Assembly (NCBI GenBank): GCA_963753185.1
Contig: CAVWBO010000007.1
Location: 992,001 to 1,056,000, forward strand
DNA: 64,000 nucleotides
DNA from: SZUA-442 sp963753185
GTDB lineage: Bacteria > Actinomycetota > Acidimicrobiia > Spongiisociales > UBA5794
Direction of reading: 5' to 3'
The notes beneath the pieces were generated by a model. It did not search any database, had not been told where the DNA came from, and was given only the letters and a program-made list of their open reading frames with translations. Position 1 is the stretch's first letter. Each line of letters starts with the position of its first letter. The position numbers were made by a program, and so were the translations under genes. Shown one piece after another: positions 63,243 to 64,000 of this stretch.

Positions 63243-64000
63243 TGCAGAACGCCTCGTTCCTTCCCGTCGCCTTCGAGGTCGTCCTGCTCGCAGGTGCCCT
63301 CGTCGTCCTGCTCGTAGCCGTGGTGTTCGAACGCGACCGCAGGTTCTGGGGCCCCGTCGCTGGGGTGTCGTTCGCTGCCGCGTTCGTCGTCGGCCTCCTC
63401 CAGTGGCGCGAGGTCGCCGATGGAGGGGGAGGCCTCTTCTTCTCCGCGATGGACCTCGATGTCGTCAAGTCCCCGATGGTCGTCCTCGACGGGTACTCGG
63501 CGCTCGCAGCCATGATCCTCGCCGTCGTCGGGTTCGTCGGATTGCTCGCCGCATGGGACCTCGTCGTGTTCGTCGGCAGGAGGGGACCCGAGTTCGTGTC
63601 GCTCGCGTTGCTTGCCGTGGCAGGTCTGCACGTGATGGCCGCGTCACCGAACCTCATCGTGATCTTCCTCGGACTCGAGACGGCATCGATAGCGTTCTAC
63701 GTCCTTGCGGGTTTCGTGCGTACGGGCAAGGGATCCGAAGAGGCAGCCCTCAAGTACTTCCTCTTGGGTTCCCTTGCATCCGCCCTCTTCCTGTACGGCG
63801 TCGCGCTGACGTTCGGAGCGACCGGTTCGCTGTCCATCTACGGGGTGGACTCGGTGAGGGTCTTGTTCTCGACCACCATCATCACCGAGCCAGGAATACT
63901 GCTCGCGGGCATGGCGCTCATGCTCGTCGGCCTCTCGTTCAAGGTGTCCGCGGCCCCGTTCCACCAATGGGCCCCTGACGTGTATCAGGGGGCCCCATCC
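63242..64000 (+). CDS. nuoN: NADH-quinone oxidoreductase subunit N, 5' part (runs off the window)
   Basis: 253 residues are visible before the window ends. Conserved NuoN features are FLGLETASIAFYVLAGF, EAALKYFLLGSLASALFLYGVAL and FKVSAAPFHQWAPDVYQGAPS at the cut. ATG 63242 overlaps the nuoM stop. The gene should continue for about 230 more codons. Confidence 0.95.
   Translation, partial: MQNASFLPVAFEVVLLAGALVVLLVAVVFERDRRFWGPVAGVSFAAAFVVGLLQWREVADGGGGLFFSAMDLDVVKSPMVVLDGYSALAAMILAVVGFVGLLAAWDLVVFVGRRGPEFVSLALLAVAGLHVMAASPNLIVIFLGLETASIAFYVLAGFVRTGKGSEEAALKYFLLGSLASALFLYGVALTFGATGSLSIYGVDSVRVLFSTTIITEPGILLAGMALMLVGLSFKVSAAPFHQWAPDVYQGAPS

Overview
The window is a contiguous piece of a high-GC bacterial chromosome, most likely an actinobacterium (Actinomycetota) outside the classical Streptomyces/Mycobacterium branch; an Acidimicrobiia-like lineage is my best guess. 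The evidence is a mycothiol-type MshA glycosyltransferase, an RsiG/AmfC-like protein, B12-dependent MetH and NrdJ, GTG starts, TGATG/ATGA gene overlaps and several leaderless-looking promoters. It looks like core chromosome. I see no integrase, transposase, phage gene, CRISPR array, tRNA or rRNA.

Layout. 1-3.6 kb: a truncated membrane protein gene (minus) diverges from a SAM-riboswitch-controlled sulfur operon (DUF1737, rhodanese, MetZ, DUF4395, thioredoxin-like). The operon ends in a perfect 52-bp palindrome. 3.6-8.1 kb: metH and a MetF-like gene behind a second SAM riboswitch. 8.1-13.4 kb: small membrane proteins, a collapsed peptide-binding lipoprotein pseudogene, a DUF5698 protein and nrdJ. 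The nrdJ gene has a +1 frameshift just before its C-terminal cysteine motif, and an upstream region with DnaA-box and NrdR-box-like sites. 13.7-19.3 kb: class I aldolase, hypoxanthine phosphoribosyltransferase and a set of membrane or secreted proteins with an MFS transporter. 19.4-23.5 kb: a frameshifted acetoacetyl-CoA-synthetase-like gene, a glutamine amidotransferase, a Clp1-type polynucleotide kinase and a VOC protein. 23.8-30.8 kb (minus): MshA, GNAT, asparaginase, RsiG-like, M23 peptidase, a MoaD-membrane fusion and NagA. 30.8-35.4 kb: homogentisate pathway (hpd divergent from hmgA, an unknown gene, fahA). 35.5-38.2 kb: lipoprotein, PPK2, SAM hydrolase.

38.2-64 kb is an energy-conservation island. 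On the minus strand are a menaquinone-reductase-like flavoprotein, a cytochrome c with four copies of a short helical module, and a CcoN-CcoO fusion that seems to have lost oxidase ligands. Divergent from these is an unusual split cytochrome b/Rieske (bc) operon with a two-cluster ferredoxin, a membrane protein of unknown function and a diheme cytochrome c. Then come the redox sensor rex and a complete nuoA-M operon with the start of nuoN. Together these would carry electrons from NADH to menaquinone and on through the bc complex to c-type cytochromes. No complete catalytic terminal oxidase is visible.

Most notable: a protein module shared by the cytochrome c and the cytochrome b C-terminal subunit, which may be a docking device; the degenerate CcoN-CcoO fusion; the ferredoxin-containing bc operon; a MoaD domain fused to a CdsA-like membrane domain; a translational SAM switch whose competing pairings can be read from the sequence; and an unknown conserved-looking gene inside the homogentisate operon.
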